From contig SXHN01000116.1 in the NCBI GenBank assembly GCA_005773635.1, positions 1 to 35,348 of the forward strand: 35,348 bases of DNA, read 5' to 3'. The first letter of the stretch is position 1. The number at the start of each line of letters is the position of its first letter. The position numbers were made by a program, and so were the translations under genes. Below are positions 1 through 8,881 of this stretch, one piece after another. The notes under the pieces were generated by a model. The model did not search any database. It was not told where the DNA came from and saw nothing but the letters and a program-made list of their open reading frames with translations. This DNA comes from Actinomycetota bacterium (lineage in GTDB: Bacteria > Actinomycetota > Acidimicrobiia > IMCC26256 > PALSA-610).

Positions 1-156
1 GCTATCTATTCAGCATGCGTCGACACTGGGGTTGCGTGCACCAACGCAACGACCGTCGTGCGTGCGCAAGTCAACTTTCAATCGTCGGCCGGGTTCACCG
101 CCGCGACGGCACCCATCACACGGACGTGGATCCAATCCTGGAGTGTGAACCAATGA
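1..156 (+). CDS. C-terminal end of a probable prepilin-like protein (partial)
   Basis: Frame 1 is open from the first base of the window and ends at TGA 154-156. It gives 51 residues that begin AIYSACVDTG and end IQSWSVNQ. The stop overlaps the ATG of the next gene (ATGA, 153-156), so the two are probably translationally coupled. The fragment is rich in Ala, Thr, Val and aromatic residues and has two Cys, as in the C-terminal globular part of minor pilins or pseudopilins. The family call rests mainly on coupling to the prepilin gene downstream, because the diagnostic N-terminus lies outside the window. Secure as the end of a reading frame, tentative in function. Confidence 0.6.
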   Translation, partial: AIYSACVDTGVACTNATTVVRAQVNFQSSAGFTAATAPITRTWIQSWSVNQ

Positions 157-2585
157 GGCGAAGCCACAACGATCGCAACACGACGCGCAGCGAACGCGGG
201 CTCACACTGATCGAACTGCTCATCAGCGTCACGTTGCTCGGGCTCATCACGAGCGCGCTCACCGCTTCCTTCATCACCGCGATGCGCGCTGGCGACAACA
301 ATTCTCAACGCATCAAAGAAAACAACGACGCGCAGATCATCGCCGGGTTCCTCACCCGCGACGCGCAAGCCGCAGGCGGCAGCAATCCGCTCACGGGCAC
401 GATTGATTCAACGCTCGGCGTATCGCTCACCGACGACGCGGGCTGCACGAGCGCCGGCAACTCATTGGTGATCCGTTTCAAATGGTATGAACGCCTTTCG
501 CCACTCACCAAGAACACGCGCGTCGCCAATTACTTTTACAACACGACCAACAAAAAAATGATCCGCCAGACTTGTCTCAATGGATCGGCCGCGGACACCG
601 TGAATCTTGCCGACCACATCGGCACCGCACCTGCGGCCCCCACCGCGACGTGCACCGGCACTTGCCCAGGCCTGCCCACCGAAGTGCAACTCGTGGCGTA
701 CACCACCAACACGCCGTTGGTAGCCCAAACTCCCCACCGGATCGATTTACGCGCGAGCCTTCGCCCGCAGAGCCAGACCACACCCACACTCGGTAATTCC
801 GCGACTGTGCCCTTGCTCGCGCTCGGCAACTCGGGGCCGTGCACTGGCGGCTCCGCGCTGACTGTCGGTGGAAATACCACCGTGCTCGTCAACGGGGGCG
901 CGTTCGTGCAGTCGAGCGACGGTGGCGGGTGCACCGCGATGTCTGCGCAAGGTTCAATCGATTACAGCGCCACCGGCGGCACATCAATCTTGGCCGGTGG
1001 CACCTGTGGAGGCAATCAATGCGGCCAAGCCACACCACTCGCGAACTACGCCTCACCGCTGCCCGATCCCTTTGCCGACACCCCCGTGCCAGCGGGTGTG
1101 TGCGCGGGCGGGAGTAACCCACCACTCGTAGCCGGTCGATATTCACCCGGCGTGTATCCGAATGCCTTGAGCGTCACCACTGCCGTGATCTTCGACCCCG
1201 GCGTATACGTCATGTGCAACGGCGTTAGTTTCAGTGCGCAAGCGATTGCAACAGGTAACGACGTGATGTTCTACCTCGCGCAAGGCGGCCTCAGCATCAA
1301 CGGCCAGGCCCAGCTTGGTTTCAGCGCAGCAACCAGTGGCACATACGCGAATCTCTTGTTTTGGATCGCGGCCACCAACGCGACCACATCGATCAACATC
1401 AACGGCGGTGCGACGGTTAACACCTACGCAGGGGCGATCTACGCCCCCAACGCAAACATCACCCTCAACGGTGGCGCGGGCAGCAGCGTCGGAATGATTG
1501 TCGCCAAGACCATCACCTTCACTGGCGGCGGCGGCAGCACGATCGGCATAGCACCGCCAACGATAACGACGCCCTCCACGTTGCCGGCTTGGACGGTCAA
1601 CCTCGCCTACCCGACTACTGCGTTTGTGGCTAGCGGTGGATATCCCGGCTACACCTGGGCCGCTACCGGTCTCCCGGCTGGTATCACTATCAACTCGGGG
1701 TCGGGCTTGCTCAGCGGTACTCCGACGGCAACCGGCACCTTCGCCGTCGCAGTTACGGCAACGGATTCACAAACGAATCCTGTCACTCGCAATTACAACA
1801 TCGTTGTCAATGCCGCGCCGACGATCACAACGTCTTCGTTGCCGAATGGCGGCGTTGGCACCGCGTACACAAGTTCTGTGGTTGGCACCGACGGCACTAC
1901 GCCGTATGTGTGGACGTCAACACCATTGCCCACTGGGCTCACATTGAACTCCGGAACAGGAGCGATCACGGGCACACCAACCGCAGTTGGAACGACCAAT
2001 ATCACCTTCACACTCACCGACGCAGTCGGCGCGACGGCAACTCGGGTGCTCAGCATCACTGTCGCCAGCGTTCCACTTACGGTCACCTCAATGACCGTCA
2101 CAAATGCCAACGGTCAGATTGCAGCAAGTGACACGCTGGCATTCACCTACAACAAAGCAATCGCAGTCGCCTCGATGTGTTCAGGCGGAAGCAATCCATG
2201 GGCGGGTAACGCGTCCAACCAGTCGATCAACGGGAACAACCAAGTTGTGGTGTCGATCAATAACAATGCGGGTTCGACTGGCAACGACACAATGACGGTT
2301 ACTTCCACCACGTGCGCGTTGCGATTCGGCACGATCGATCTCGGCTCGCCAGCGTGGGTCACGGCGACGCGAACCTTCTCGGGTAGCGGGGCCAGTCGCA
2401 GCAGCATCACCTACAACGCAACCACCTTCACCTTCTCGGTGACGTTGGGATCTGCGAGTGGCACAACCGCATCCGGCATCGCGGCACAGACGTTCGTCTA
2501 CACGCCAAATGTGTTGGTCACTGACACCTTTGGAACGCCAATCACAATCGCGCCGCCGTACAGCTTCGCAGCAAAACGGTTCTAA
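153..2585 (+). CDS. Composite type IV prepilin-like protein with beta-rich middle domain and Ig-like (He_PIG) repeats
   Basis: This is an 810-residue exported or surface protein. The ATG at 153 is chosen over an in-frame ATG at 15 because a GGAG lies about 9 bases upstream, it overlaps the previous stop, and it puts the prepilin signature where it belongs. There is a basic leader of 16 residues ending in Gly, then LTLIELL with Glu at mature position 5 and a hydrophobic helix to about residue 45. Residues 200-465 are Gly/Ala/Asn-rich and low in charge, with short repeating turns suggesting a beta-helix-like fold. Residues 466-642 hold two tandem He_PIG-type Ig repeats, each with a GLPAG or PLPTG turn and a GTPT motif. 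The remaining 165 residues are another beta-rich segment. Prepilin peptidase (pilD here) would process it. A minor pilin or pilus-tip adhesin is the likely role (inference). It ends convergently with coaBC, overlapping by 4 bases. Confidence 0.82.
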   Translation: MRRSHNDRNTTRSERGLTLIELLISVTLLGLITSALTASFITAMRAGDNNSQRIKENNDAQIIAGFLTRDAQAAGGSNPLTGTIDSTLGVSLTDDAGCTSAGNSLVIRFKWYERLSPLTKNTRVANYFYNTTNKKMIRQTCLNGSAADTVNLADHIGTAPAAPTATCTGTCPGLPTEVQLVAYTTNTPLVAQTPHRIDLRASLRPQSQTTPTLGNSATVPLLALGNSGPCTGGSALTVGGNTTVLVNGGAFVQSSDGGGCTAMSAQGSIDYSATGGTSILAGGTCGGNQCGQATPLANYASPLPDPFADTPVPAGVCAGGSNPPLVAGRYSPGVYPNALSVTTAVIFDPGVYVMCNGVSFSAQAIATGNDVMFYLAQGGLSINGQAQLGFSAATSGTYANLLFWIAATNATTSININGGATVNTYAGAIYAPNANITLNGGAGSSVGMIVAKTITFTGGGGSTIGIAPPTITTPSTLPAWTVNLAYPTTAFVASGGYPGYTWAATGLPAGITINSGSGLLSGTPTATGTFAVAVTATDSQTNPVTRNYNIVVNAAPTITTSSLPNGGVGTAYTSSVVGTDGTTPYVWTSTPLPTGLTLNSGTGAITGTPTAVGTTNITFTLTDAVGATATRVLSITVASVPLTVTSMTVTNANGQIAASDTLAFTYNKAIAVASMCSGGSNPWAGNASNQSINGNNQVVVSINNNAGSTGNDTMTVTSTTCALRFGTIDLGSPAWVTATRTFSGSGASRSSITYNATTFTFSVTLGSASGTTASGIAAQTFVYTPNVLVTDTFGTPITIAPPYSFAAKRF

Positions 2586-3784
2586 GTAATTTGACGATCT
2601 AGCGATGCGAGCCGAGTAACTATGTGAACAAGTAATTCCCGAGCCACAGCAAGCTTTGTTTGCAGCGGTAACTCGTGCACGACGCCGGCGGTGTCGAGGA
2701 TAATTACCCTGTTGGTGTCGACCTCGAAGCCCGCGTCGGGTTGTGAAACGTCGTTGCCTACGATGAAATCGAGATTCTTGCGACGAAGCTTGTCGAGCGC
2801 ATTGTCGTGCAGAGCTTCAGTCTCGGCCGCGAATCCAATCAAAATCTGACCGACGGGCTTCAGGGCGCCCAAGTCGACCAAGAAATCGTGGGTGGGTTCC
2901 AGCACGATCTCCGGCGGGCCCTCTTGCTTTTTCGATTTACGGTCCAACGGATCTACCGGGCGAAAATCTGCGACCGCGGCCGCCATGACGATCACGTCCT
3001 GGGCCGCCGCAATTGGCATGACCGCAGCTTGCATTTGTGCCGCGGTTTCGACTCGCACCACGTCGGCGACACCGTCGGGGATCGCACGATCCACCGTGGT
3101 GACGAGTGTGACCGCCGCGCCCAGGGCTGCGGCAGCTTGGGCGATGGCATAGCCCTGCTTACCCGAGGAACGATTCGTAATGACGCGCACCGAATCGATG
3201 GGTTCGCGCGTTCCGCCTGCGGTCACAAGGACTCGGCGACCGAGCAAGGGGCGGTTCTCGCTGAGTATCGACAGGACAGTCTTCACGATTCGTTGTGGTT
3301 CGGGGAGGCGCCCCATGCCATGATCGCCACTGGCAAGATCGCCCGATTCGGGGTCGAGCACGTGCACCCCGCGGGCGCGCAACGCAGCCAAATTGGCCTG
3401 CACGGCCTGCTGCTCCCACATTTCGGTATGCATGGCCGGACACACCAGCAGCGGGGCTCTAGTGGCAAGACATGTGGCAGTGAGCAGATCGTCGGCAACC
3501 CCGTGCGCAAGCTTCGCAATCACGTTGGCGGTCGCGGGTGCGACCACCACAAGGTCCGCGCGCTGACCAAGGAATGTATGGGGGCTGGGCTCAGGGCTGT
3601 CAAAGAGATCGATGCGTGACGGCTCTGAACCGAGGGCATCGAAGGTGGCCAGGCCAATAAACCTCGTGGCGTCGGCGGTCAAGACCGGAGAGACAAAACA
3701 TCCCGCATCGATCAGCCGACGACAGACCTCCACCGCTTTGTAAGCGGCTACCCCGGCGGAGACCCCAAGAACAACGCGCGGCAT
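2582..3784 (-). CDS. coaBC: Bifunctional phosphopantothenoylcysteine decarboxylase / phosphopantothenate-cysteine ligase
   Basis: CoaBC carries out two coenzyme A steps: coupling of 4'-phosphopantothenate to cysteine, then decarboxylation to 4'-phosphopantetheine, in the cytoplasm. The 400-residue length is typical. The N-terminal flavoprotein (CoaC) half shows GVSAGVAAYKA, the catalytic His in SPHTFL, PATANV, and PAMHTEMW, where His replaces the Asn of the enterobacterial motif; I recall the same form in mycobacterial CoaBC. The C-terminal ligase (CoaB) half has the NRSSGKQG nucleotide-binding motif. The ATG at 3784 opens on MPRVVLGVSAG, the usual CoaC beginning. It is the last gene of the mihF-gmk-rpoZ-coaBC run, 37 bases after rpoZ, an order common in Actinobacteria. 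The stop overlaps the convergent prepilin gene and no intrinsic terminator is visible there. Confidence 0.96.
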   Translation of the reverse strand: MPRVVLGVSAGVAAYKAVEVCRRLIDAGCFVSPVLTADATRFIGLATFDALGSEPSRIDLFDSPEPSPHTFLGQRADLVVVAPATANVIAKLAHGVADDLLTATCLATRAPLLVCPAMHTEMWEQQAVQANLAALRARGVHVLDPESGDLASGDHGMGRLPEPQRIVKTVLSILSENRPLLGRRVLVTAGGTREPIDSVRVITNRSSGKQGYAIAQAAAALGAAVTLVTTVDRAIPDGVADVVRVETAAQMQAAVMPIAAAQDVIVMAAAVADFRPVDPLDRKSKKQEGPPEIVLEPTHDFLVDLGALKPVGQILIGFAAETEALHDNALDKLRRKNLDFIVGNDVSQPDAGFEVDTNRVIILDTAGVVHELPLQTKLAVARELLVHIVTRLASLDRQIT

Positions 3785-3821
3785 GGATCAGCTCGTCGCA
3801 AATCCGCTTGGAATCGCTCTA

Positions 3822-4157
3822 CTAGGCGGGCGAGTCGCCAGCCAACAGCGCGGCTTTGGCGGCAGCAGCCTCTTGGTTCGCGAGCTCAGCCGCGGCTTCT
3901 TCAGCTTCGACGTCGATGCGCTCCCATTCGATCTTGCCCACTTCAATTTCTTCCAACGCGATCGACAACGGCTTACGCGACGTAGAAGTGACCTGCGGAG
4001 GGACGATCCGGCCCAAACCTTCGCCGAGTTGGTTGTAGTAGTCGTTGATCTCCCGGGCTCGCATGGCGCCGAGCGTCACCAACGTGAACTTGGAATCGAC
4101 GTGGCTCACCAGATCTTCGAGCTTGGGTTGCATGAGCGAGGCGCGGCGTTCTGCCAT
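3822..4157 (-). CDS. rpoZ: RNA polymerase omega subunit
   Basis: The omega subunit helps beta-prime fold and assemble into RNA polymerase. The protein has 111 residues. Around residues 8-75 it has the omega core: LMQPKLEDLV, then SKFTLVTLGAMRAREIN (the conserved TLV..RAR..N helix), then a segment ending PLSIALEEI. The last 40 residues are an Ala/Glu-rich tail, as in other actinobacterial omegas. The ATG at 4157 follows a GGAG about 7 bases upstream. A second in-frame Met at residue 9 is possible but has weaker support. It lies between gmk (38-base gap) and coaBC (37-base gap) in the conserved order. Confidence 0.95.
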   Translation of the reverse strand: MAERRASLMQPKLEDLVSHVDSKFTLVTLGAMRAREINDYYNQLGEGLGRIVPPQVTSTSRKPLSIALEEIEVGKIEWERIDVEAEEAAAELANQEAAAAKAALLAGDSPA

Positions 4158-4195
4158 GAATATCTCCAGGGAAGGTGTCGAGCTACTCGTGGCAG

Positions 4196-4795
4196 CTACT
4201 CAGGGGGCCGCGGCGCGGCCTCACGGGAATCCTCAAGGATAGCAGCGATTTCGGCAATCGCTCGATCTATGTTCTCGTTGACCACGATCCGAAACCCGTT
4301 CGCCAATGCGAGCTGATGCTCAGCATGAGCCTCATCGAGGCGACGCTGAATGTCGGGCTCGGAATCGGTGCTCCGAGCGCGCAATCGGTCGGCTTGAATA
4401 TCGAGCGACGGGGCCACCACAAACACGACAGTCGCCTCAGGAATCCGCTGCACCAGGTTGATCGCGCCCTGAATGTCCATTTCGAGAAGGGCGTCATGCC
4501 CTTGCGCCAGCGCCCCGCGTAGGGGCGCCTCCGGCGTACCTTTCAACACTCCGTACACGTCAGCCCACTCAATGAAACCGCCGGCTTGGCGCAACGCAAC
4601 GAACTCGTCAACGTTACGAAACCAATAGTGCACGCCATCAACCTCACCAGAGCGTGGTGGGCGCGTTGCCCACGACACCGACCACCAGAGTTCGGGGTGC
4701 TGGCTTCGGATGCGTTCGACGATCGTGCCCTTACCTGCGCCTCCCGTGCCGGAAATCACGAGCACCGAACCGCGACGAGACGCCTGCCTGCTCAT
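4196..4795 (-). CDS. gmk: Guanylate kinase
   Basis: Gmk phosphorylates GMP (and dGMP) to GDP with ATP, an essential step in purine nucleotide supply. The 199-residue length is normal. The P-loop is GTGGAGKGT at residues 16-24. The GMP-binding segment has SWATRPPRSGEVDGVHYWF, the guanylate kinase signature. EMDIQGA and the Arg-rich lid (RLRARSTDSE) follow. The usual YGT of the GMP site reads YGVLKGT, which still supplies the Thr. It follows mihF by 30 bases and precedes rpoZ. Mycobacteria show the same mihF-gmk-rpoZ-coaBC order. Confidence 0.96.
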   Translation of the reverse strand: MSRQASRRGSVLVISGTGGAGKGTIVERIRSQHPELWWSVSWATRPPRSGEVDGVHYWFRNVDEFVALRQAGGFIEWADVYGVLKGTPEAPLRGALAQGHDALLEMDIQGAINLVQRIPEATVVFVVAPSLDIQADRLRARSTDSEPDIQRRLDEAHAEHQLALANGFRIVVNENIDRAIAEIAAILEDSREAAPRPPE

Positions 4796-4825
4796 AGCTA
4801 AGAGCCGAGTTCAGACCGCAAGTTT

Positions 4826-5155
4826 TCAGTCAGGAAACTTGGCGAGGAGCGCTTTGCGTTGATTCGTTCCCAGCCCTCGGATACGCCGACTCTCTTTGAT
4901 ATCGAGTTCTTCCATCAATTTGCGCGCGCGGACTTTGCCAACTCCGGGCAACGATTCCAACACGCTCACCACCTTGAGCTTCGAGAGCATCTCACCCGAC
5001 TCGTCGCCACGGTCGCTTGCCTCGTACAACTCAGCGAGGTTCATCGAACCGATTTTGAGCTTTTCTTTGGCTTCGGCGCGCACACGACGCGAGACCGCTG
5101 CCTTCGCGAGTGCGGCGGCCCGAGCTTCGGGGGTTTGCGGTGGCGGAGTCGGCAT
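4826..5155 (-). CDS. mihF: Actinobacterial integration host factor MihF
   Basis: MihF is a small basic nucleoid protein that binds and bends DNA. It is found in Actinobacteria and unrelated to proteobacterial IHF. The reading frame can open at a GTG at 5161, but the GAGGAG ribosome binding site (5161-5166) overlaps that codon and sits exactly 5 bases before the ATG at 5155. The ATG is therefore preferred, and it gives an N-terminus (MPTPPPQTPEARAAAL) that resembles the mycobacterial protein. The product is 109 residues. It has a basic N-terminal helix, then a helix-two-turn-helix core with LPGVGKVRARKLMEEL and the closing RIRGLGTNQRKALLAKF. It begins the mihF-gmk-rpoZ-coaBC run. Its usual upstream neighbour pyrF is separated from it here by a divergent kinase gene. 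Confidence 0.95.
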   Translation of the reverse strand: MPTPPPQTPEARAAALAKAAVSRRVRAEAKEKLKIGSMNLAELYEASDRGDESGEMLSKLKVVSVLESLPGVGKVRARKLMEELDIKESRRIRGLGTNQRKALLAKFPD

Positions 5156-5387
5156 CGACACTCCTCGTGATCATTGGGTGGACTGGGGAATTGGATTGCA
5201 ATTGCGATAGGTACGCACCGTGCGATCAACAACGCACAGGCGATCGGCGCAGAGGATAGCGACTCAAGCCCGCGAAATCCCGAGTGGCAGGGCTTGCAAA
5301 TCGAACTTGGTTGGAGTACGCACCCGACGATGACGCGACGATTACGGTATATAGGTTGCAAACACACGACGGGCGGCGACCGACAAC

Positions 5388-7268
5388 ATGCAGAATCAAG
5401 AACCAGAGTCGCATCTACAGCACCGGTGGGACGCGCTCCTGCGGGTCATGCCCGACCTTGTGTTTTGGATGACCCCCGATGGCGTGCACACAGATTTCCA
5501 CGCCTCCGATATGTCACGCCTCGCCATTTCTCCAAGCGCAATCATTGGCAGCAATGTGCGCGACGTGTTGCCACCCTTACAAGCCGACGCAGCAATGGCT
5601 GCCATCGGTCGGACGATTGGCAGCGGGGCTACTGAGACGTTCCAGTACACACTCGAGATCGACGGGAAACAACAGCATCTCGAAGCGCGTGCATTGGCGG
5701 TGCAAGGTGAAGTAGTCGCATTAGTACGCGACATCACCGTGCAAATCGAAGCACAACGGACGGCGTCGCAGGTCACAAAGTATTTTGAGGCACTGCTCGA
5801 CGATTCCTTTGAGCTCATTGTCGTTACCGATGATGCCGGACTTGTGCAATACGTTTCGAGCGCCGCGTCTGCGGCGCTCGGATATGAACCCGAAGCACTC
5901 ATCGGAACGGGATTCCATCAGTACGTACATCCTGAAGATCTCCTTATCGCACTTGAAGCTCTCGACCGACTCCGCGATTTCGTGACGGGCCAGGGCCCTG
6001 TCGAGATCCGAATACTGGACGCACAACACGGATGGCGCATCTGCGAAGTGAACGCGGCGAATCTGTTGCGCGACCCTGATCTGAACGCATTGGTGTTTCA
6101 TCTGCGCGATGTGACGCAGCGCCTCGTGGCTCAACGCCGCTTTCGGTTCCTGTTTGAGACGCACCCGATGCCAAGCGCTTATCTCCCACCCAATCAGGGG
6201 GGAATCATTGCGAATCGAGCGTTCACAAAATTATTTGGGTACGACTCGCCAAACGAGATTGAAGCCGTGCTTCCCGCCAGCCTCTTGGCTCCTGAGGAAC
6301 GCGATATCACAGTTCACAACCTGCTCACAGGACTCGAAAACAATCAACAATTTGGCTGTGAAATCACAGCTATGCGGAGAGACGGATCGATATTTCCCGC
6401 GCAACTCTGGGCATCCATCGCCACTGAGACTGATGATGCTGGCGCGATTTTAGTTGCCGTAGATGATCTCACCGAGGTGCGCTCAGCGCAGGCGCAAGTG
6501 GCGGCCCAACAACTAGAGCTAGCAGTCACTAGGGATCAGCGCGACAGCGCCGAGCTCGAAGCACGGCATCGCAAGGCCCAACGACTGGAAAGCGTGGGCC
6601 GTCTCGCGGCTGGAGTCGCGCATGACTTCACCAACCTCTTGGGCGTGGCGCTGAATTACGCATCCGCCATAGAACGCGGTGCACTCGATGAAGAACAACG
6701 CGACGATCTCGCCCAAATTCAATTGTCATTGGAAATTGCTGCCGAACTCGCGCAACGACTGTTGCAATTTGGGCGCGCTGACACTGCCGCGGCAGGAACA
6801 TTCAACATTGGTCGGCATCTTCCCGAACTACGAGCAATTTTGGACAACATCACTGGCCGCGCCGTTCCAGTCGAAATCGAGGTACTCGTCGAGGATTTGA
6901 TCGTTGCCGCGGATTCGGCTCAGATCGATCGCGTCATCATGAACCTCGTCATGAACGCCAGCGAAGCGATCGCCGATGGCGGCACTATTCGCGTTGTACT
7001 CGATAGCTGTGAAACGACGCTGCCATCGGTCCGGCTACGCGTGATTGACAACGGTCGTGGGATGGCCGCGGCCGTCATCGAGAACGCGTTCGATCCGTTT
7101 TTCACAACACGCGAACAAGGCATGGGAACCGGGCTTGGCTTGGCCGTTGTCGATGGCATCGTGGGAGCCGCCGGCGGAACGGTCACTATCGAATCGCAAG
7201 TTGGCATCGGCACAACCGTCACGGTGCTGCTGCCATGCGCCGACGTCGTCAATTCAGTCGAGGGCTGA
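5388..7268 (+). CDS. Soluble PAS-domain sensor histidine kinase
   Basis: This 626-residue protein has no membrane segment and no signal peptide. Three PAS-like modules occupy about residues 10-120, 130-248 and 252-368. A short coiled coil (370-400) leads into the dimerisation and phosphoacceptor helix, with His412 in GVAHDFTNLL. This is a variant of the HDFNNLL box seen in NtrB-like kinases. The ATPase domain has the N box (NLVMNASEA, 519-527), G1 (DNGRGM, 554-559), F box (FDPFFTT, 568-574) and G2 (GTGLGL, 580-585). No response regulator gene is adjacent, so the partner is unknown. The start lacks a strong ribosome binding site. The gene runs opposite to everything around it: divergent from mihF across 232 bases and convergent with pyrF, overlapping it by 15 bases. 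The ligand sensed cannot be read from sequence. Confidence 0.9.
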   Translation: MQNQEPESHLQHRWDALLRVMPDLVFWMTPDGVHTDFHASDMSRLAISPSAIIGSNVRDVLPPLQADAAMAAIGRTIGSGATETFQYTLEIDGKQQHLEARALAVQGEVVALVRDITVQIEAQRTASQVTKYFEALLDDSFELIVVTDDAGLVQYVSSAASAALGYEPEALIGTGFHQYVHPEDLLIALEALDRLRDFVTGQGPVEIRILDAQHGWRICEVNAANLLRDPDLNALVFHLRDVTQRLVAQRRFRFLFETHPMPSAYLPPNQGGIIANRAFTKLFGYDSPNEIEAVLPASLLAPEERDITVHNLLTGLENNQQFGCEITAMRRDGSIFPAQLWASIATETDDAGAILVAVDDLTEVRSAQAQVAAQQLELAVTRDQRDSAELEARHRKAQRLESVGRLAAGVAHDFTNLLGVALNYASAIERGALDEEQRDDLAQIQLSLEIAAELAQRLLQFGRADTAAAGTFNIGRHLPELRAILDNITGRAVPVEIEVLVEDLIVAADSAQIDRVIMNLVMNASEAIADGGTIRVVLDSCETTLPSVRLRVIDNGRGMAAAVIENAFDPFFTTREQGMGTGLGLAVVDGIVGAAGGTVTIESQVGIGTTVTVLLPCADVVNSVEG

Positions 7269-7955
7269 CGCAACTTCGTCGAACACTTGCGCGGCGGCAG
7301 CAGCCGGGTCGACGGCGTGATGCACGGTGCGAACAATCACAAGTACGTCCGCGCCGTTTCGGATCGCATCAAAAGGCGTCGCGACCCGCGCTTGATCGTT
7401 GTTGTCTGATCCGGCGAGGCGAATGCCTGGCACCATCGTGATAAGACCGGGATGAGCAACCTTGACTCGCTCGACTTCTAACGCGCTACACACAACTCCA
7501 TCGCAGCCGGACTCCGAGGCAAGGTCGAGTCGACGTGCAAATGCTGAAGTATCGGAGTCGCTGGTGAGTACGGTCACCCCGAGCAGCTTGGGCACTGCAA
7601 CACCCGCCTGCGCAGCCCCTTCGCGGGCACCTTCGATGCCCGCCAGCAGCATCTCGAGGCCACCGCTGGTATGGAAGTTCAGATACGCAAGCCCGTATCG
7701 CGCCAGCACCCGCGCCGCGCTGCCGACGGTATTGGGAATGTCGTGCAGTTTCGCGTCGAGGAACACTCCGTATCCGATGTCGCGCAGTTGTGCAATAATC
7801 GAAGGCCCCGCGGCCGCGTACAATTCATGACCCACTTTCGCAACGCCAAACCACTCGCGCAACGCGAACGCTCGATCCAGCGCCACGATCGGGTCGTCGA
7901 AATCCAAACCCAACGCAAGATGCGATCTCACGTCGACGTCGGTCACTTTGGCCAT
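7254..7955 (-). CDS. pyrF: Orotidine 5'-phosphate decarboxylase
   Basis: PyrF makes UMP from OMP, the last step of de novo pyrimidine synthesis. The catalytic DxKxxD array is plain: LDAKLHDIPNTV, with Asp67, Lys69 and Asp72. The N-terminal LGLDFDDP and the C-terminal PGIRLAGSDNNDQARVATP phosphate-binding loop also fit the family. The ATG at 7955 is chosen over a longer frame to 8027 because an AGAGGAA lies 8 bases upstream and MAKVTDVD leads directly into the first strand. This gives 233 residues, normal length, and a 13-base overlap with the end of pyrD. It is the last gene of the pyr operon; its end overlaps the convergent kinase gene. Confidence 0.96.
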   Translation of the reverse strand: MAKVTDVDVRSHLALGLDFDDPIVALDRAFALREWFGVAKVGHELYAAAGPSIIAQLRDIGYGVFLDAKLHDIPNTVGSAARVLARYGLAYLNFHTSGGLEMLLAGIEGAREGAAQAGVAVPKLLGVTVLTSDSDTSAFARRLDLASESGCDGVVCSALEVERVKVAHPGLITMVPGIRLAGSDNNDQARVATPFDAIRNGADVLVIVRTVHHAVDPAAAAAQVFDEVASALD

Positions 7956-8881
7956 TGCAGGGTTCCTCTCAGCGCACGCACCGTGCGCACATCGTGATCG
8001 TGACACCAACGGGCAACGCCCTCGCAAATCTCCAACGTCGCACGCGGATTCGCGAAGGTGGCCGTCCCGACGCCAACCGCAGTGGCGCCGGCAAGCAACA
8101 TCGCTACTGCTTGTGAGCCAGTGCTCACGCCGCCGGTACCAATAATCGCAACATCAGGCAGCGCATTTGCGACATCTCGTACTGTTCGCAGCGCGACCGT
8201 ATGGAGTGGAGAACCGGACAGCCCTCCCCCACCCGCGCCTAGCGCCGGCGTGCGAGATTCGACATTGACCATTAGGCCCGGCAAGGTATTGATGAGTGTG
8301 AGCCCAGCCGCGCCACCATCGATTGCGGCGCGAGCAACCGAAACCACATCTGTTACTTGGGCAGTGAGCTTTGCAAATATCGGAATGGCGCCCGCGCAAG
8401 CCGCAACGATTGCTTCTGTCAACGATGGCGACTGCGCGAACATTTCGTGACCGCCCAAGTTTGGACAACTGAGATTCGCCTCGATCGCCGCTATCCGTCC
8501 GGCCACCGATTGCAGCGATACCGCGGCCGAGGCGTAGTCCTCAACCGTGCGACCCCAAATCGATACAAAGATTGTTGCGCCGGTGGCTTCGAGTTCGGGA
8601 AGCTCATCGCGGATCCACGCATCAACTCCAGGCCCGGCTAGCCCCACACTGTTGAGCATTCCGCCACCAGTGGCTTCAGTCGTGCGAAGCGGCGGGTTGC
8701 CATCATGAGCGAAGGGTGCAAGCGATTTCACTGTCACCGCGCCTAACGCGCTCGGCGCGACGATCGTTGCGAGCTCGCTACCGTACCCAAAGGTTCCCGA
8801 TGCTGCGACGATCGGATTGCGTAGAGAGATCGGACCAAGTTGCACCGAAAGATCGGGCTGCCATCGCCGCTTTCGTTTCAT
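7943..8881 (-). CDS. pyrD: Dihydroorotate dehydrogenase, class 1B type (PyrDB)
   Basis: This 312-residue FMN enzyme oxidises dihydroorotate to orotate. [16 protein letters not shown] near the N-terminus, [14 protein letters not shown] and NTLPG are typical of the class 1B catalytic subunit. The active-site base is Cys139 in NLSCPN; class 2 membrane enzymes have Ser there. There is no N-terminal membrane helix, so it is cytosolic. Class 1B enzymes normally pair with PyrK, an FAD/2Fe-2S protein that passes electrons to NAD, often encoded next to pyrD. Here pyrD overlaps carB by 4 bases (ATGA), leaving no room for pyrK between them, and none occurs elsewhere in the window. PyrK may lie elsewhere, or another acceptor is used. 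Confidence 0.95.
   Translation of the reverse strand: MKRKRRWQPDLSVQLGPISLRNPIVAASGTFGYGSELATIVAPSALGAVTVKSLAPFAHDGNPPLRTTEATGGGMLNSVGLAGPGVDAWIRDELPELEATGATIFVSIWGRTVEDYASAAVSLQSVAGRIAAIEANLSCPNLGGHEMFAQSPSLTEAIVAACAGAIPIFAKLTAQVTDVVSVARAAIDGGAAGLTLINTLPGLMVNVESRTPALGAGGGGLSGSPLHTVALRTVRDVANALPDVAIIGTGGVSTGSQAVAMLLAGATAVGVGTATFANPRATLEICEGVARWCHDHDVRTVRALRGTLQWPK

Noticed and set aside
2807-3619. A 270-codon plus-strand frame inside coaBC
   Set aside because: It is antisense to a secure gene and its His/Arg/Gly-rich composition is that of a shadow frame.
5266-5296. CAAGCCC/GGGCTTG inverted repeat in the mihF-kinase intergenic region, considered as a tRNA or riboswitch piece
   Set aside because: No cloverleaf or conserved aptamer core can be drawn, and the loop is large. 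It may be a weak operator at most.
5348-5353. TATATA as a -10 box for the histidine kinase
   Set aside because: No acceptable -35 element lies 16-18 bases upstream, so it is not listed as a promoter.
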